Shown: one piece after another, positions 24,139 to 31,973 of the stretch | Position numbering within the stretch: position 1 is the first letter of the stretch | How the letters are laid out: each line of letters starts with the position of its first letter | Assembly (NCBI RefSeq): GCF_001667375.1 | Contig: NZ_LZIN01000031.1 | Span: forward strand, 18,798 to 82,797 | Reading direction: 5' to 3' | Source: Mycolicibacter sinensis | Lineage (GTDB): Bacteria; Actinomycetota; Actinomycetes; Mycobacteriales; Mycobacteriaceae | Length of the DNA stretch: 64,000 nucleotides | Notes under the pieces: model-generated | What the model was told of the DNA's origin: nothing | Database searches by the model: none | The model's input: the letters and a program-made list of their open reading frames with translations, nothing else | Made by a program: the position numbers and the translations under genes

Positions 24139-24789
24139 TCATCCGGCCTGCAGCGCTGCCGCGACGGGGGTCTGGCCGTCGTTGAATTCGATGGTGCGGC
24201 GAATCGTCGTGGGGTCGGCCAGGCAGGCCGCGATCACCTGCGCGACGTTGGCCCGGGACACCTGACCTTTGGCCGTGTCCGGGCCCACCGTGATCCGCCC
24301 GGTCGCCGGTTCGTGGGTCAGCCGGCTCGGCCCCAGCACCGTCCAATCCAGGTCCGTGGCCCGCAGATGGGCGTCGGCGGCGGCCTTGGCCTGCGCGTAT
24401 GGGTAGAACGGATCGTCTTCCGCCACGCCGTGATCAGGACCGGCGCCGAAGTAGGACACCATCACAAAGCGCCGGACGCCGGCTTGCGCGGCGGCGTCGA
24501 TGGTGCGGATGGCGGCGTCGCGGTCGACGGCGTAGGTGCGCGCCGGGTTGCCGCCGCCGGCACCGGCGGAGAACACCAGCGCGTCGTGGCCGGCCACCAG
24601 CTCGGCCAGCTCGTCGGTGTCGAGCTGTTCGATGTCGGCCACCACCGGCACCGCCCCGGTCACCGCGACTTCCTCGGAGTGGTCGGGATTGCGGAAGATC
24701 GAGGTCACCTCGTCACCGCAGTCGGTCAGGATGGGGCTGAGCAGCAAGGCGACGTTGCCGTGGCCGCCGACGATCACAATGCGCGCCAT
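24139..24789 (-). CDS. NAD(P)-binding SDR-like protein (atypical/extended, NmrA-like)
   Basis: A 216-aa Rossmann protein: MARIVIVGGHGNVALLLSPI (GGHGNV nucleotide loop), VVADIEQLDTDELAELVAGH, ALVFSAGAGGGNPARTYAVD and FVMVSYFGAG. Tyr-x-x-x-Lys appears as YPYAQAKAAADAHLR. It fits the atypical SDRs such as YwnB/YhfK rather than catalytic classical SDRs. The start ATG is supported by a TAGCGT -10 hexamer 7 nt upstream, so leaderless. It lies between the riboswitch and the first island operator; whether it belongs to core or island is unclear. Confidence 0.8.
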   Translation of the reverse strand: MARIVIVGGHGNVALLLSPILTDCGDEVTSIFRNPDHSEEVAVTGAVPVVADIEQLDTDELAELVAGHDALVFSAGAGGGNPARTYAVDRDAAIRTIDAAAQAGVRRFVMVSYFGAGPDHGVAEDDPFYPYAQAKAAADAHLRATDLDWTVLGPSRLTHEPATGRITVGPDTAKGQVSRANVAQVIAACLADPTTIRRTIEFNDGQTPVAAALQAG

Positions 24790-24845
24790 GAATCCGACGC
24801 TACCTGCTGCCGGCCGCCGATGCGACCGGCGCCGACCGCGACATG

Positions 24846-24861
24846 GGAACAAATATTAGGT
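24846..24861. promoter_or_regulatory. Island operator site 1 (LLM monooxygenase promoter)
   Basis: GGAACAAATATTAGGT matches the six-copy motif GGAACANATATTNGGT. It occupies the spacer directly before TATAGT (24862-24867), the -10 of the LLM gene. The -35 region is weak, which suggests dependence on a regulator beyond repression, or simply a weaker promoter. Confidence 0.65.
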
Positions 24862-24897
24862 TATAGTCGGGCGGATTCCTGAAGGAGCCGCTGCGAG

Positions 24898-25884
24898 ATG
24901 TTCACTCTTCGCTTCGACATGCGGGCGCCCGCGTCCGGAACGCCCAGCAGCGAGCTCTACGGCGCGGCCATCGACATGTGCGCCTGGGCCGAAACCCGTG
25001 GCGCGGTCGCCGCCGTGCTCTCCGAGCATCACGGCACCGAGGATGGCCACCTGCCCTCGCCGTTGCTGCTGGCCACGGCCATCGCCGCCCGCACCGAGGC
25101 GTTGACGATCATGCTGGCCGCGGTGGTCCTGCCGTTCTGGGATCCGGTCCGGCTAGCCGAAGACATCAGCGTGCTCGACATCCTCAGCAACGGGCGCGTC
25201 GCCTACGCCTTCGGTCTCGGGCACCGCGCCGAAGAGTACGAGCACTTCGGCATCGACATGCGTGCGCGCGGACGCCTGGCTGACGACAAGCTGGAATTGC
25301 TGCTGCGGCTGCTGCGCGGCGAACCGGTTCAGTATCAGGGCCGTCGGATCCATGTGACGCCGACGTGCGTGACCCCGGGCGGCCCGCACATGATGGTTGC
25401 CGGTGGTAGTCCGGCAGCGGCCCGGCGGGCCGCCCGCCACGGGCTGGGATTTCTCGCTCAGGCGAATCCGGCTGGCCTGAAAGACCTTTACGAATCGCAG
25501 TGCCGGGAGCACGGCCATGAACCAGGTCCGGCCCAGTTCCCCGAGCCTGACGCGCCGACGACCGTCTTCATTGCGGACGACGTGGATAAGGCTTGGGGCG
25601 AACTCGGACCGTACCTGCTTCACGATGCCGTCACCGCCGCCGGCTACCGGCACGGAGATGAGAGCGTAGCGAGCATCTCGCGGGCCGCCAGCGTGACGGA
25701 ACTGCGGGAAGCACCCGGGCCGTACCGCATCTTCACCATCGGGGAGGCCGTCGAGCAGCTGCGGTCCGGTCGCAGCCTGCCGCTGCTTCCGCTGTGCGGC
25801 GGGCTTCCGCCCACCCTTGCCTGGCCCTATCTGGAACATGCAGTGGCAGCCGTTGGGCGCGCGAACTCGGAGGGGAATGCATGA
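24898..25884 (+). CDS. LLM-class (luciferase-like) F420- or FMN-dependent oxidoreductase
   Basis: A 328-aa TIM-barrel flavoenzyme: VLSEHHGTEDGHLPSPLLLA is the bacterial-luciferase signature, VVLPFWDPVRLAEDISVLDI and GRVAYAFGLGHRAEEYEHFG follow, and HMMVAGGSPAAARRAARHGL is the phosphate-binding end. It probably hydroxylates or cleaves a substrate with O2 using reduced flavin. The Mce3R-controlled operon of M. tuberculosis also starts with an LLM monooxygenase (Rv1936). AAGGAGC lies before the ATG. The next gene starts in its stop codon, so the two work together. Confidence 0.87.
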   Translation: MFTLRFDMRAPASGTPSSELYGAAIDMCAWAETRGAVAAVLSEHHGTEDGHLPSPLLLATAIAARTEALTIMLAAVVLPFWDPVRLAEDISVLDILSNGRVAYAFGLGHRAEEYEHFGIDMRARGRLADDKLELLLRLLRGEPVQYQGRRIHVTPTCVTPGGPHMMVAGGSPAAARRAARHGLGFLAQANPAGLKDLYESQCREHGHEPGPAQFPEPDAPTTVFIADDVDKAWGELGPYLLHDAVTAAGYRHGDESVASISRAASVTELREAPGPYRIFTIGEAVEQLRSGRSLPLLPLCGGLPPTLAWPYLEHAVAAVGRANSEGNA

Positions 25885-26951
25885 ATCGGAAGATCCGCGT
25901 CGTGGTGTGGTCAACCGGCGGTGTCGGCTCCATTGCGATCGACGCGATCCGGCGCCGGCCCGATATGGAACTTGTTGGCGTCTGGGTGCATTCGGCGAAG
26001 AAGGCGGGCCGTGATGCCGGCGAACTCGCCGGCGGCGCCGCGCTCGGGGTGGCGGCAACCGGTGACGCCGATGCGCTGATCCAACTGCGGCCGGAGTGCG
26101 TCGTGTATGCCGCGAGCGGACCGGACCGCGACGCTGCAGCGGTGCCCGACTATCTGCGGCTGCTGGAGGCGGGAATCAACGTCGTCTCGACGTCGACGAC
26201 CAGCCTGGTGTATCCGCCGAGCTACTTTCATCCCGAGTGGCGCGAACAGCTGCAGGCGGCGGCCAAGGCCGGTGCGGCGTCGTTCTATGTGTCCGGGGTC
26301 TTTCCCGGCTTCGGCTCCGATCAGCTCGCCCTGATGCTGGCTACTCAGTCCAAGTCGATTCGCACGCTGACGGTGCGCGAGATCGCGCTCAACGACCACT
26401 ACCCGGTTGCCGACGTAATGATGGATGGGATGGGGTTCGGCCGGCCGCTGGACTTCGAGCCGATGCTGAGCACCCCGGGCTTTATCGAGATGGCTTGGAG
26501 CGCACCGATTCACCTGATGGCGCAGGGTCTGGGCGCGCAAGTCCAGGAGATCTGCGGTTCGCTGGACAGGCGAGTCACGCATCGCGATATCGAAGTGGCC
26601 TTCGGGACCATCGCGGCCGGGACGTGCGGCGCGGTGTGCACCCGGGCGGTCGGGGTCGTTGACGGACGAGAAGCCATCGTGGTCGAGCACATCATCCGGA
26701 TGGCCCGCGACGTCGCACCGGACTGGTTGGCCTCGGACTGTGACGCCACCTATCGGGTGGACATCGACGGCGATCCCGACATCCATTGCGCGATGACCCT
26801 GGGTGACGCGGCAGGCCACGGCGCCGGCCGGGGCGCGATGGCGGCGACCGCGATGCGCGTCGTCAACGCGGTGCCCTATGTGGTGGACGCCGCTCCGGGG
26901 CTGCTGAGCTCGCTAGATCTGCCGATCACGTTGCCCCGCCACGCATTCTGA
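25881..26951 (+). CDS. DapB-like NAD(P)-binding dehydrogenase
   Basis: A 356-aa protein of the dihydrodipicolinate reductase-like group, unrelated in role to lysine synthesis. IRVVVWSTGGVGSIAIDAIR is the Rossmann loop, VVYAASGPDRDAAAVPDYLR and NVVSTSTTSLVYPPSYFHPE follow, then SFYVSGVFPGFGSDQLALML. Family members act on amine, amino acid or ketone-like substrates in mycobacterial catabolic clusters, and none of this subgroup is well characterised. The ATG overlaps the LLM stop (ATGA). It ends 2 bp before the converging SDR. Confidence 0.77.
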   Translation: MNRKIRVVVWSTGGVGSIAIDAIRRRPDMELVGVWVHSAKKAGRDAGELAGGAALGVAATGDADALIQLRPECVVYAASGPDRDAAAVPDYLRLLEAGINVVSTSTTSLVYPPSYFHPEWREQLQAAAKAGAASFYVSGVFPGFGSDQLALMLATQSKSIRTLTVREIALNDHYPVADVMMDGMGFGRPLDFEPMLSTPGFIEMAWSAPIHLMAQGLGAQVQEICGSLDRRVTHRDIEVAFGTIAAGTCGAVCTRAVGVVDGREAIVVEHIIRMARDVAPDWLASDCDATYRVDIDGDPDIHCAMTLGDAAGHGAGRGAMAATAMRVVNAVPYVVDAAPGLLSSLDLPITLPRHAF

Positions 26952-26953
26952 CG

Positions 26954-27832
26954 TTATCCACCTGGCCCATTGGGCCACTTGAGCAGCGATCCGGCGTCGA
27001 CGCGGATGTGCTGGCCGGTGATGTAGCGGGCGTCCTCGCTGGCCAAAAAGACCCCGAGGTTGGCCATGTCCTCGGGCTCGATGTATGGGATAGGCATGGC
27101 CTGGAAGAGGGTGAACAACGGTTCGGCGTCCTCGCGGGTGGCCTTCTTGCCCTGCGAGGTCAGATCCGGGCGGAACATCGAGTACATGCCGTCGTTCTGC
27201 AACAGGTGGGTGTTGCAGTTGGTCGGGTGGATGGCGTTGACCCGGATCATCCGGGGCGCCAGGTGCAGGCTCATCTCGTCGACGTACTCCATCACGATGC
27301 GCTTGCTCCACCCGTAGCCGGCGCCACCGGGACCCATGTTCGGATTGTCGGTGGTGCCGCGGATCATTCCGGCGGTCGAACCCGTGACGATGACCGATGC
27401 GCCGTCGGGCAGGTGCGGAATGGCGACCGCCACGGTGTTCATCACCCCGACCAGGTCGACGTCGGAGGCGTCGACGAACTGCATCGGGTCGGGTTTGCCC
27501 ATGGCCATCGGCAGGATGCCGGCGTTGGCGACGACGATGTCGATCTTGCCCAGGTCGGCCAGGCCGGCCTCCACCGCGTCACGCAGTTCGTGCCGCTCGC
27601 GCACGTCAGCGATGCGCGCGACGACCCGGCGGCCCAGTTCCTTGACCGCTCGTTCGGTCTCGGCGAGATCATCGGGCGTCGCCAGCGGGTAGGGGTTCGA
27701 CTCGATCTGGCGACAGATGTCCACCGCGATGATGTCGGCGCCTTCTCTGGCCATCGCCAGGGCGTGAGCGCGGCCCTGGCCGCGGGCAGCGCCGGTGATG
27801 AATGCGACCTTGCCGCTGAGCTTTCCGGACAT
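26954..27832 (-). CDS. Mycofactocin-coupled SDR oxidoreductase
   Basis: A 292-aa classical SDR. VAFITGAARGQGRAHALAMA carries the GxxxGxG loop in the ARGQGRAHA form that is diagnostic for the mycofactocin-coupled subfamily (non-exchanging NAD), and IIAVDICRQI follows. The catalytic Ser is in VIVTGSTAGMI, the Tyr-x-x-x-Lys in GYGWSKRIVM (Tyr and Lys present), and NAIHPTNCNTHLL follows. Such enzymes oxidise alcohols and hand electrons to mycofactocin. The ATG has TAGGTT 6 nt upstream, a leaderless layout; an island operator lies 44 bp upstream. Confidence 0.9.
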   Translation of the reverse strand: MSGKLSGKVAFITGAARGQGRAHALAMAREGADIIAVDICRQIESNPYPLATPDDLAETERAVKELGRRVVARIADVRERHELRDAVEAGLADLGKIDIVVANAGILPMAMGKPDPMQFVDASDVDLVGVMNTVAVAIPHLPDGASVIVTGSTAGMIRGTTDNPNMGPGGAGYGWSKRIVMEYVDEMSLHLAPRMIRVNAIHPTNCNTHLLQNDGMYSMFRPDLTSQGKKATREDAEPLFTLFQAMPIPYIEPEDMANLGVFLASEDARYITGQHIRVDAGSLLKWPNGPGG

Positions 27833-27875
27833 GGACCGAACCTATGTGACGGAATCCGCTTAATCAATAGGTATC

Positions 27876-27891
27876 GGAACAAAACTTTGGT
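27876..27891. promoter_or_regulatory. Island operator site 2 (SDR promoter, divergent variant)
   Basis: GGAACAAAACTTTGGT keeps both outer halves (GGAACA and GGT) of the common motif but differs in the centre. It lies 32 bp upstream of the SDR -10 hexamer, near the expected -35 to -50 region. Confidence 0.5.
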
Positions 27892-27913
27892 AGCAGTTTC
27901 TCGCCGGCGTTCG

Positions 27914-29218
27914 CTAGCCGGCGGGGCTGCGCTCGGCGGCCCCGCGCACCAGGGTGTCGCGAGCCAGGATCAGCGCGGCGCGGGTTCCCTGGGCGCGCAC
28001 AATGTTCTCCGGCACCCACAGCAGGTCCATCACGCATCGCGACAGCATCTCCATCGACGGCGTCTCGACCCGGATGTCGGCCGAGCGAGTCCCGGCCGAC
28101 AACAGCGATTTGAGTTGCCGCAGTCGGGTGGTGAACGCCAGGCCGGGGTTGGGAGTGTCCGGCGGAGAGTGCCGCATCCAGGCGAGCTGGATCTTCCACT
28201 CGTCCGGGAATTGGTCCAGGGCGTTGATGTTGATCCAGCTCAAGGCGTCGAGCTTGGCTATCGGTGTCGCGTCCGCACGCAGCACGGCCGCGAATCCACC
28301 ACCGGCTTTGGCGCCGAATGAGGCCATGATCGAGGCCAACAGCTCGTCTTTCGAGCCAATCAACCGGTAAACCGTGCCGGTTCCCATCCCCGCCGCGGAG
28401 GCGATATCGCGGACGGTGGTGACCTCGTAGCCTTTGCTCCCGAACTCGGCGCGGGCGATCCGGCGGACGTGGGCGGCCTTGTCATCGGCTTCGGCCGCGC
28501 GTTCGTCGGCCCAGGTCTGGATCGCCGCTTCGGCGGCCATGAACGCCGGAGAGCGGTCCAACTCCTCGTCGCTGCAGGGCCGAGCGGCCAAGCCCTGCAA
28601 CATGATGCGGCTGAGCAGCGCCGCGGTCTGGTCGGCGGCCGCCTTGTGCCGGATGACGTCGAGCCCGACATGCATCATCGACTGGCACATCCGGTCGGCG
28701 AGCGTCGGTAGGTCGATGTCCGGCCGGATGTGACCGCTCCAGCGCGCGGCCCGCAGGGTCTGCAGCATGGCGTGCTGAGCGCCGGTAGGCGGATTCTGCA
28801 GCAGCTTGACCAGTTCCGGATTCGCGCTGGGCGCCTCGTAGAACGACATCTGCAGTGCGGCGCGGTGCGCGACGGCGCACCGCGCGATCGCCGCGCCCAA
28901 TTCTACGATCGCGTCGGTGACCGGCGCTGAACCCAGTTCGTCCAACCGCTCCTGTGCCACGTCGCCGACCTGCTCGAGGTCGGCGTGGTAGCGCCGGACG
29001 AGCTCGACCAGGATGGCTTCCTTGGAGTCGAAATGGTGGTACAGGCTGCCGGGCAGAATGCCGGCGGCATCGGCGATCTCCTGCAGCGAGGTCCGCAGGC
29101 CCGAGGAGGCGATCAGGGTCGCGGCGGTCTGCAGAATCTCGGTGCGGCGCGTGCCGTCGTCGTAGCCGCCGGTACGGTTCGCGGAAGTTACCGCTCCGGC
29201 TGGCTTTCGGCGCCCCAC
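27914..29218 (-). CDS. Tandem-TetR transcriptional regulator (Mce3R-type architecture)
   Basis: About 434 aa with two complete TetR units. Unit 1: RRTEILQTAATLIASSGLRT then SLQEIADAAGILPGSLYHHF is the first helix-turn-helix, with its ligand domain to about residue 210. Unit 2: VRRIARAEFGSKGYEVTTVR then DIASAAGMGTGTVYRLIGSK is the second. Mce3R, repressor of mce3 in M. tuberculosis, is the known precedent; by eye the sequence is not close enough to call it an orthologue. Such a monomer is a pseudo-dimer and would read an asymmetric site, like the one repeated here. GGAGG before GTG 29218 favours this start over GTG 29263. Confidence 0.85.
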   Translation of the reverse strand: MGRRKPAGAVTSANRTGGYDDGTRRTEILQTAATLIASSGLRTSLQEIADAAGILPGSLYHHFDSKEAILVELVRRYHADLEQVGDVAQERLDELGSAPVTDAIVELGAAIARCAVAHRAALQMSFYEAPSANPELVKLLQNPPTGAQHAMLQTLRAARWSGHIRPDIDLPTLADRMCQSMMHVGLDVIRHKAAADQTAALLSRIMLQGLAARPCSDEELDRSPAFMAAEAAIQTWADERAAEADDKAAHVRRIARAEFGSKGYEVTTVRDIASAAGMGTGTVYRLIGSKDELLASIMASFGAKAGGGFAAVLRADATPIAKLDALSWININALDQFPDEWKIQLAWMRHSPPDTPNPGLAFTTRLRQLKSLLSAGTRSADIRVETPSMEMLSRCVMDLLWVPENIVRAQGTRAALILARDTLVRGAAERSPAG

Positions 29219-29271
29219 CGTACCTCCACTACGCCCGTGATCAGCCGGGATGTACCCGAGCACCTAGTGAC

Positions 29272-29283
29272 CGAACATTTGGT
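29272..29283. promoter_or_regulatory. Degenerate island operator before the tandem-TetR gene
   Basis: CGAACATTTGGT retains GAACA and TTTGGT but lacks 4 bp of the centre. It lies straight downstream of a TAGCGT -10-like hexamer on the minus strand, the same arrangement as at other sites, so it may be an autoregulatory site of lower affinity. Confidence 0.35.
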
Positions 29284-29335
29284 TGAACGCTACCAGAAGG
29301 TAACTGTCGGACCGGGCAGTTGGGCCGGGCGCCGA

Positions 29336-30622
29336 TTACGTCCCGGTGGGCAGTTTAGCGGCCAGGTCGAGCACGGTCACGGTGTCGGTGCCGGTCTTCT
29401 TCAGCCGCTGCGAGGAGCGGTAGCCCAGGTCCACGTCGCGCGCCTGCGTCCGCAGCGCACCGACGGTGAGTTGCTCGCGCGGCAGCTTCCCGAACATGTC
29501 AAAGGAGAAGAGCCGCAGCGCGTTCTCGTGGGTGATCTTGTCTATCTCGTCATCGGGCACGCCGTTGAGGTAGCCGGCGAGTGACTCCGGTGCCAGTGGC
29601 CACGTCGAGTCGGAGTGCGGATAGTCGCATTCCCAGGTGATCATGTCGAGGTTGAGCTTGTGCCGGTTCTCGATGCCGAAGCCGTCGTCGATGAAGCAGG
29701 TCACGATGCGCTCCAGGAAGACCTCGCTGGGCAGCTTGCCGCCGAAGTTCTGATGGGTCCAGGCGCGGTGCATCTTGTAGACCCGGTCGACGCGCTCCAG
29801 GAAGTAGGGAATCCAGCCGATGCCGCCCTCGGAGAGCGCGAAGGTCAGGTCGGGGAACTTGCGCAGCGTCGGCGACCAGACCAGGTCCGCCGCCGCATTG
29901 ACGATGCTCATCGGCTGCAGGGTGATCATGGTGTCGACGGGGGCGTCGATCGAGGTGATCACCACCGATGACGACGAACCGATGTGCAGGCAGACGACGG
30001 TGTTCTCGTCACTGCAGGCCTGCCAGAACGGATCCCAGTGCGGGTCGTGCAGCGAGGGGTACTCGAGTTTGGTGGGGTTCTCCGAGAAGGTGACCGCGTG
30101 ACAGCCCTTCTTCGCCACCCGCCGGACTTCGTCGGCCATCAGGTTCGGGTCCCAGATCGGCGGCAGTGCCAGCGGGACCATCCGGCCCGGGTAGGTGCCG
30201 CACCATTCGTCGATGTGCCAGTCGTTGTAAGCCCGCAGCACCGCCAGCGCGAGATCCTTGTCCTTGGCGCGAGCGAAGTACTGTCCGCAGAACTGCGGGT
30301 AGGACGGGAAGTTCATCGCGGCGGCAACGCCGTTGGCGTTCATGTCGCGGATCCGCTCGTGGATGTTGTAGCACCCTTCGCGGATCTCGCTCAGTTTGGT
30401 CGGCTCGGCGCCGTACTCGTCCGGGGGGCGGCCGGCGACCGCGTTGAGGCCGACGTTGGTGGCTTCCTGTCCCTCGAAGACCCAGGCGTCGGTGCCGTCG
30501 GCGCGCTGGATCAGCTTAGGCACATCATCTTTGTATCTGTCGGGGATGTGGCCCTCGAACATGTCGGGCGGCTCGACGAGGTGATCGTCGACTGAAACGA
30601 GGACGAAGTCGTCCATCTTCAT
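29336..30622 (-). CDS. Amidohydrolase family protein (amidohydrolase 2, ACMSD-like)
   Basis: A 428-aa metal-dependent TIM-barrel enzyme. VSVDDHLVEPPDMFEGHIPD gives the first metal motif in the shortened DxH form, TVVCLHIGSSSSVV the barrel His, and MITWECDYPHSDSTWP the catalytic Asp with the PHSDS signature. Relatives decarboxylate or hydrolyse aromatic or alicyclic acids. It is widespread in mycobacterial catabolic clusters, and the substrate here is unknown. GAGGAGC precedes the ATG. Transcription starts from a TTGACC-N17-TAGAGT promoter overlapping an island operator at the 3' end of the mce operon. Confidence 0.85.
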   Translation of the reverse strand: MKMDDFVLVSVDDHLVEPPDMFEGHIPDRYKDDVPKLIQRADGTDAWVFEGQEATNVGLNAVAGRPPDEYGAEPTKLSEIREGCYNIHERIRDMNANGVAAAMNFPSYPQFCGQYFARAKDKDLALAVLRAYNDWHIDEWCGTYPGRMVPLALPPIWDPNLMADEVRRVAKKGCHAVTFSENPTKLEYPSLHDPHWDPFWQACSDENTVVCLHIGSSSSVVITSIDAPVDTMITLQPMSIVNAAADLVWSPTLRKFPDLTFALSEGGIGWIPYFLERVDRVYKMHRAWTHQNFGGKLPSEVFLERIVTCFIDDGFGIENRHKLNLDMITWECDYPHSDSTWPLAPESLAGYLNGVPDDEIDKITHENALRLFSFDMFGKLPREQLTVGALRTQARDVDLGYRSSQRLKKTGTDTVTVLDLAAKLPTGT

Positions 30623-30672
30623 TCCGGGCTCCTCGGGCTGTGCGGGTCATCAACCGGCGTCACGTGTGCCCG

Positions 30673-30701
30673 ACTCTACGGCGGAACAGATATTTGGTCA
30701 A
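30673..30701 (-). promoter_or_regulatory. Amidohydrolase promoter with island operator site 3
   Basis: Minus strand -35 TTGACC (30696-30701), 17-bp spacer, -10 TAGAGT (30673-30678). The operator GGAACAGATATTTGGT (30683-30698, plus strand) fills the spacer and enters the -35. It also overlaps the stop codon of the preceding mce-operon gene. The 31 bp around it are almost identical to site 5. Confidence 0.75.
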
Positions 30702-31396
30702 CGTTCCGCGATGGAGGCGAACTCGGGGGTGATCAGGTCGTCGATCTCGGCCCACGGGATGGTGATGACCTTGAGGCCGCGGCCGAATTGCACGTCAGCA
30801 AAGTGGAACTCGATGCCGTCGCGGGTGGGGATCCAGCGCCTGAAGTTGATGTCGACCGGTGCGAACTGGCCGGCGCGCCGCCAGTCGCGCAACTCCACCG
30901 GCGAAGCGACCGGTGTCAGACGCGCCTCTACCCGTTCGCCGAGGCGAGTCAGCCCGGCGGTCTTGTCGCGGAACAGGTTGTCCCACGTGATGATGTCACC
31001 GGTGCGGGTGTCGCAGACAACCGTGCCGACCGTCTGCATCGGCATGTGCGGCTCCGCGGTGTTGTAGGACCCGACGAAGACCTCCGATACCGTCGTGGCC
31101 CGGACGTGCAGCGTTCCCTTCGCGTCAAAGGTCCATGGCCGCCGCGTTGATCCGTCCCAGGTTGCTTGGGTGACTTCACGGTTCGCCTCGGCGTCGATGT
31201 GGTCGTTGATGGCCTCCGACGTCGGTGACTCGCCGGCACCGAGGCGCTGATAGTGCACGGTCCAGGTTCCCAGACCGTCGGGGCTGGCACCGGAGATCAC
31301 CGCTTCGGCGGTTTCGGCGCGGGCGACCGCCGCCGTAACGGTGCTGCCCAGCACGAGCAGCACCAGGATCGGAGCGATTCGCCGTGCGAGGCCCAC
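30698..31396 (-). CDS. Secreted DUF3298/RsiV-like protein at the end of the mce operon
   Basis: A 232-aa protein with a signal peptide (RIAPILVLLVLGSTVTAAVA, cut near ARA-ET). The mature part includes WTVHYQRLGAGESPTSEAIN, TVVCDTRTGDIITWDNLFRD and GLKVITIPWAEIDDLI, which match the DUF3298 layout also seen in RsiV. In the mce setting it may bind a ligand outside the membrane or act on peptidoglycan; nothing direct is known. Its GTG overlaps the last base of the previous stop (TAGTG), so it belongs to the operon. Confidence 0.68.
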   Translation of the reverse strand: MGLARRIAPILVLLVLGSTVTAAVARAETAEAVISGASPDGLGTWTVHYQRLGAGESPTSEAINDHIDAEANREVTQATWDGSTRRPWTFDAKGTLHVRATTVSEVFVGSYNTAEPHMPMQTVGTVVCDTRTGDIITWDNLFRDKTAGLTRLGERVEARLTPVASPVELRDWRRAGQFAPVDINFRRWIPTRDGIEFHFADVQFGRGLKVITIPWAEIDDLITPEFASIAER

Positions 31397-31959
31397 TATT
31401 TGAGCTCGACGCGACTGGCCAGCCATCGGCCGTCGACCCGTTCCATGGTCATCGCGGCCCGGCTGCGATCCAGCCGTGCCGCCGGGTTGGCGACATTGGT
31501 GATCGCCTGGTCGATGAAGAGCAGCACCTCGACTCTGTTCTTCGTCGCCGACTTGACCGCGGAGTCCACCACGATTCCCCTGCTCATCGCCTTGTTGTCG
31601 ATCAGCACCTGCCGCAGTTGGGCCGCCGACTGGCTGTACATGTCCCGGAATTCGCCGGTCGCGCCGTCGACTACCTTCGCGAAGTTGTCGTCGACGCTGG
31701 TGGTGTCGATGCTCGTCAGCGTGGTGGCATAGGTCTGCGCGGACGCCAGCGCCGCCTTGCTTGCCGCGGCGATGCCGCGCTGCTGCTGGTAGTTCCAGCC
31801 CAGGAAAGCCAACGCCCCCAGCGCCGCGACGGAGATGACGGCAGCGACTGCCAGGGCGACACGACGCTGGCGGCGGGGAACGGGTGGCGACGCGGCCTCC
31901 TCGTCGCCCTCTTCGGAGACGTCGGCCGCGGGCGTCTCGTCGCAGAGTTGAGCGGTCAT
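31396..31959 (-). CDS. Mce-associated membrane protein
   Basis: A 187-aa Mam protein. An acidic cytoplasmic leader (DETPAADVSEEGDEEAA) precedes one helix (VALAVAAVISVAALGALAFL) and a domain with YATTLTSIDTTSVDDNFAKV, VDGATGEFRDMYSQSAAQLR and ending DGRWLASRVELK. Mam proteins follow mce genes and stabilise the transporter. It starts 14 bp after mceF with a GAAGGAGG signal; the next gene is coupled to it. Confidence 0.87.
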   Translation of the reverse strand: MTAQLCDETPAADVSEEGDEEAASPPVPRRQRRVALAVAAVISVAALGALAFLGWNYQQQRGIAAASKAALASAQTYATTLTSIDTTSVDDNFAKVVDGATGEFRDMYSQSAAQLRQVLIDNKAMSRGIVVDSAVKSATKNRVEVLLFIDQAITNVANPAARLDRSRAAMTMERVDGRWLASRVELK

Positions 31960-31973
31960 GGTTTCCTCCTTCG

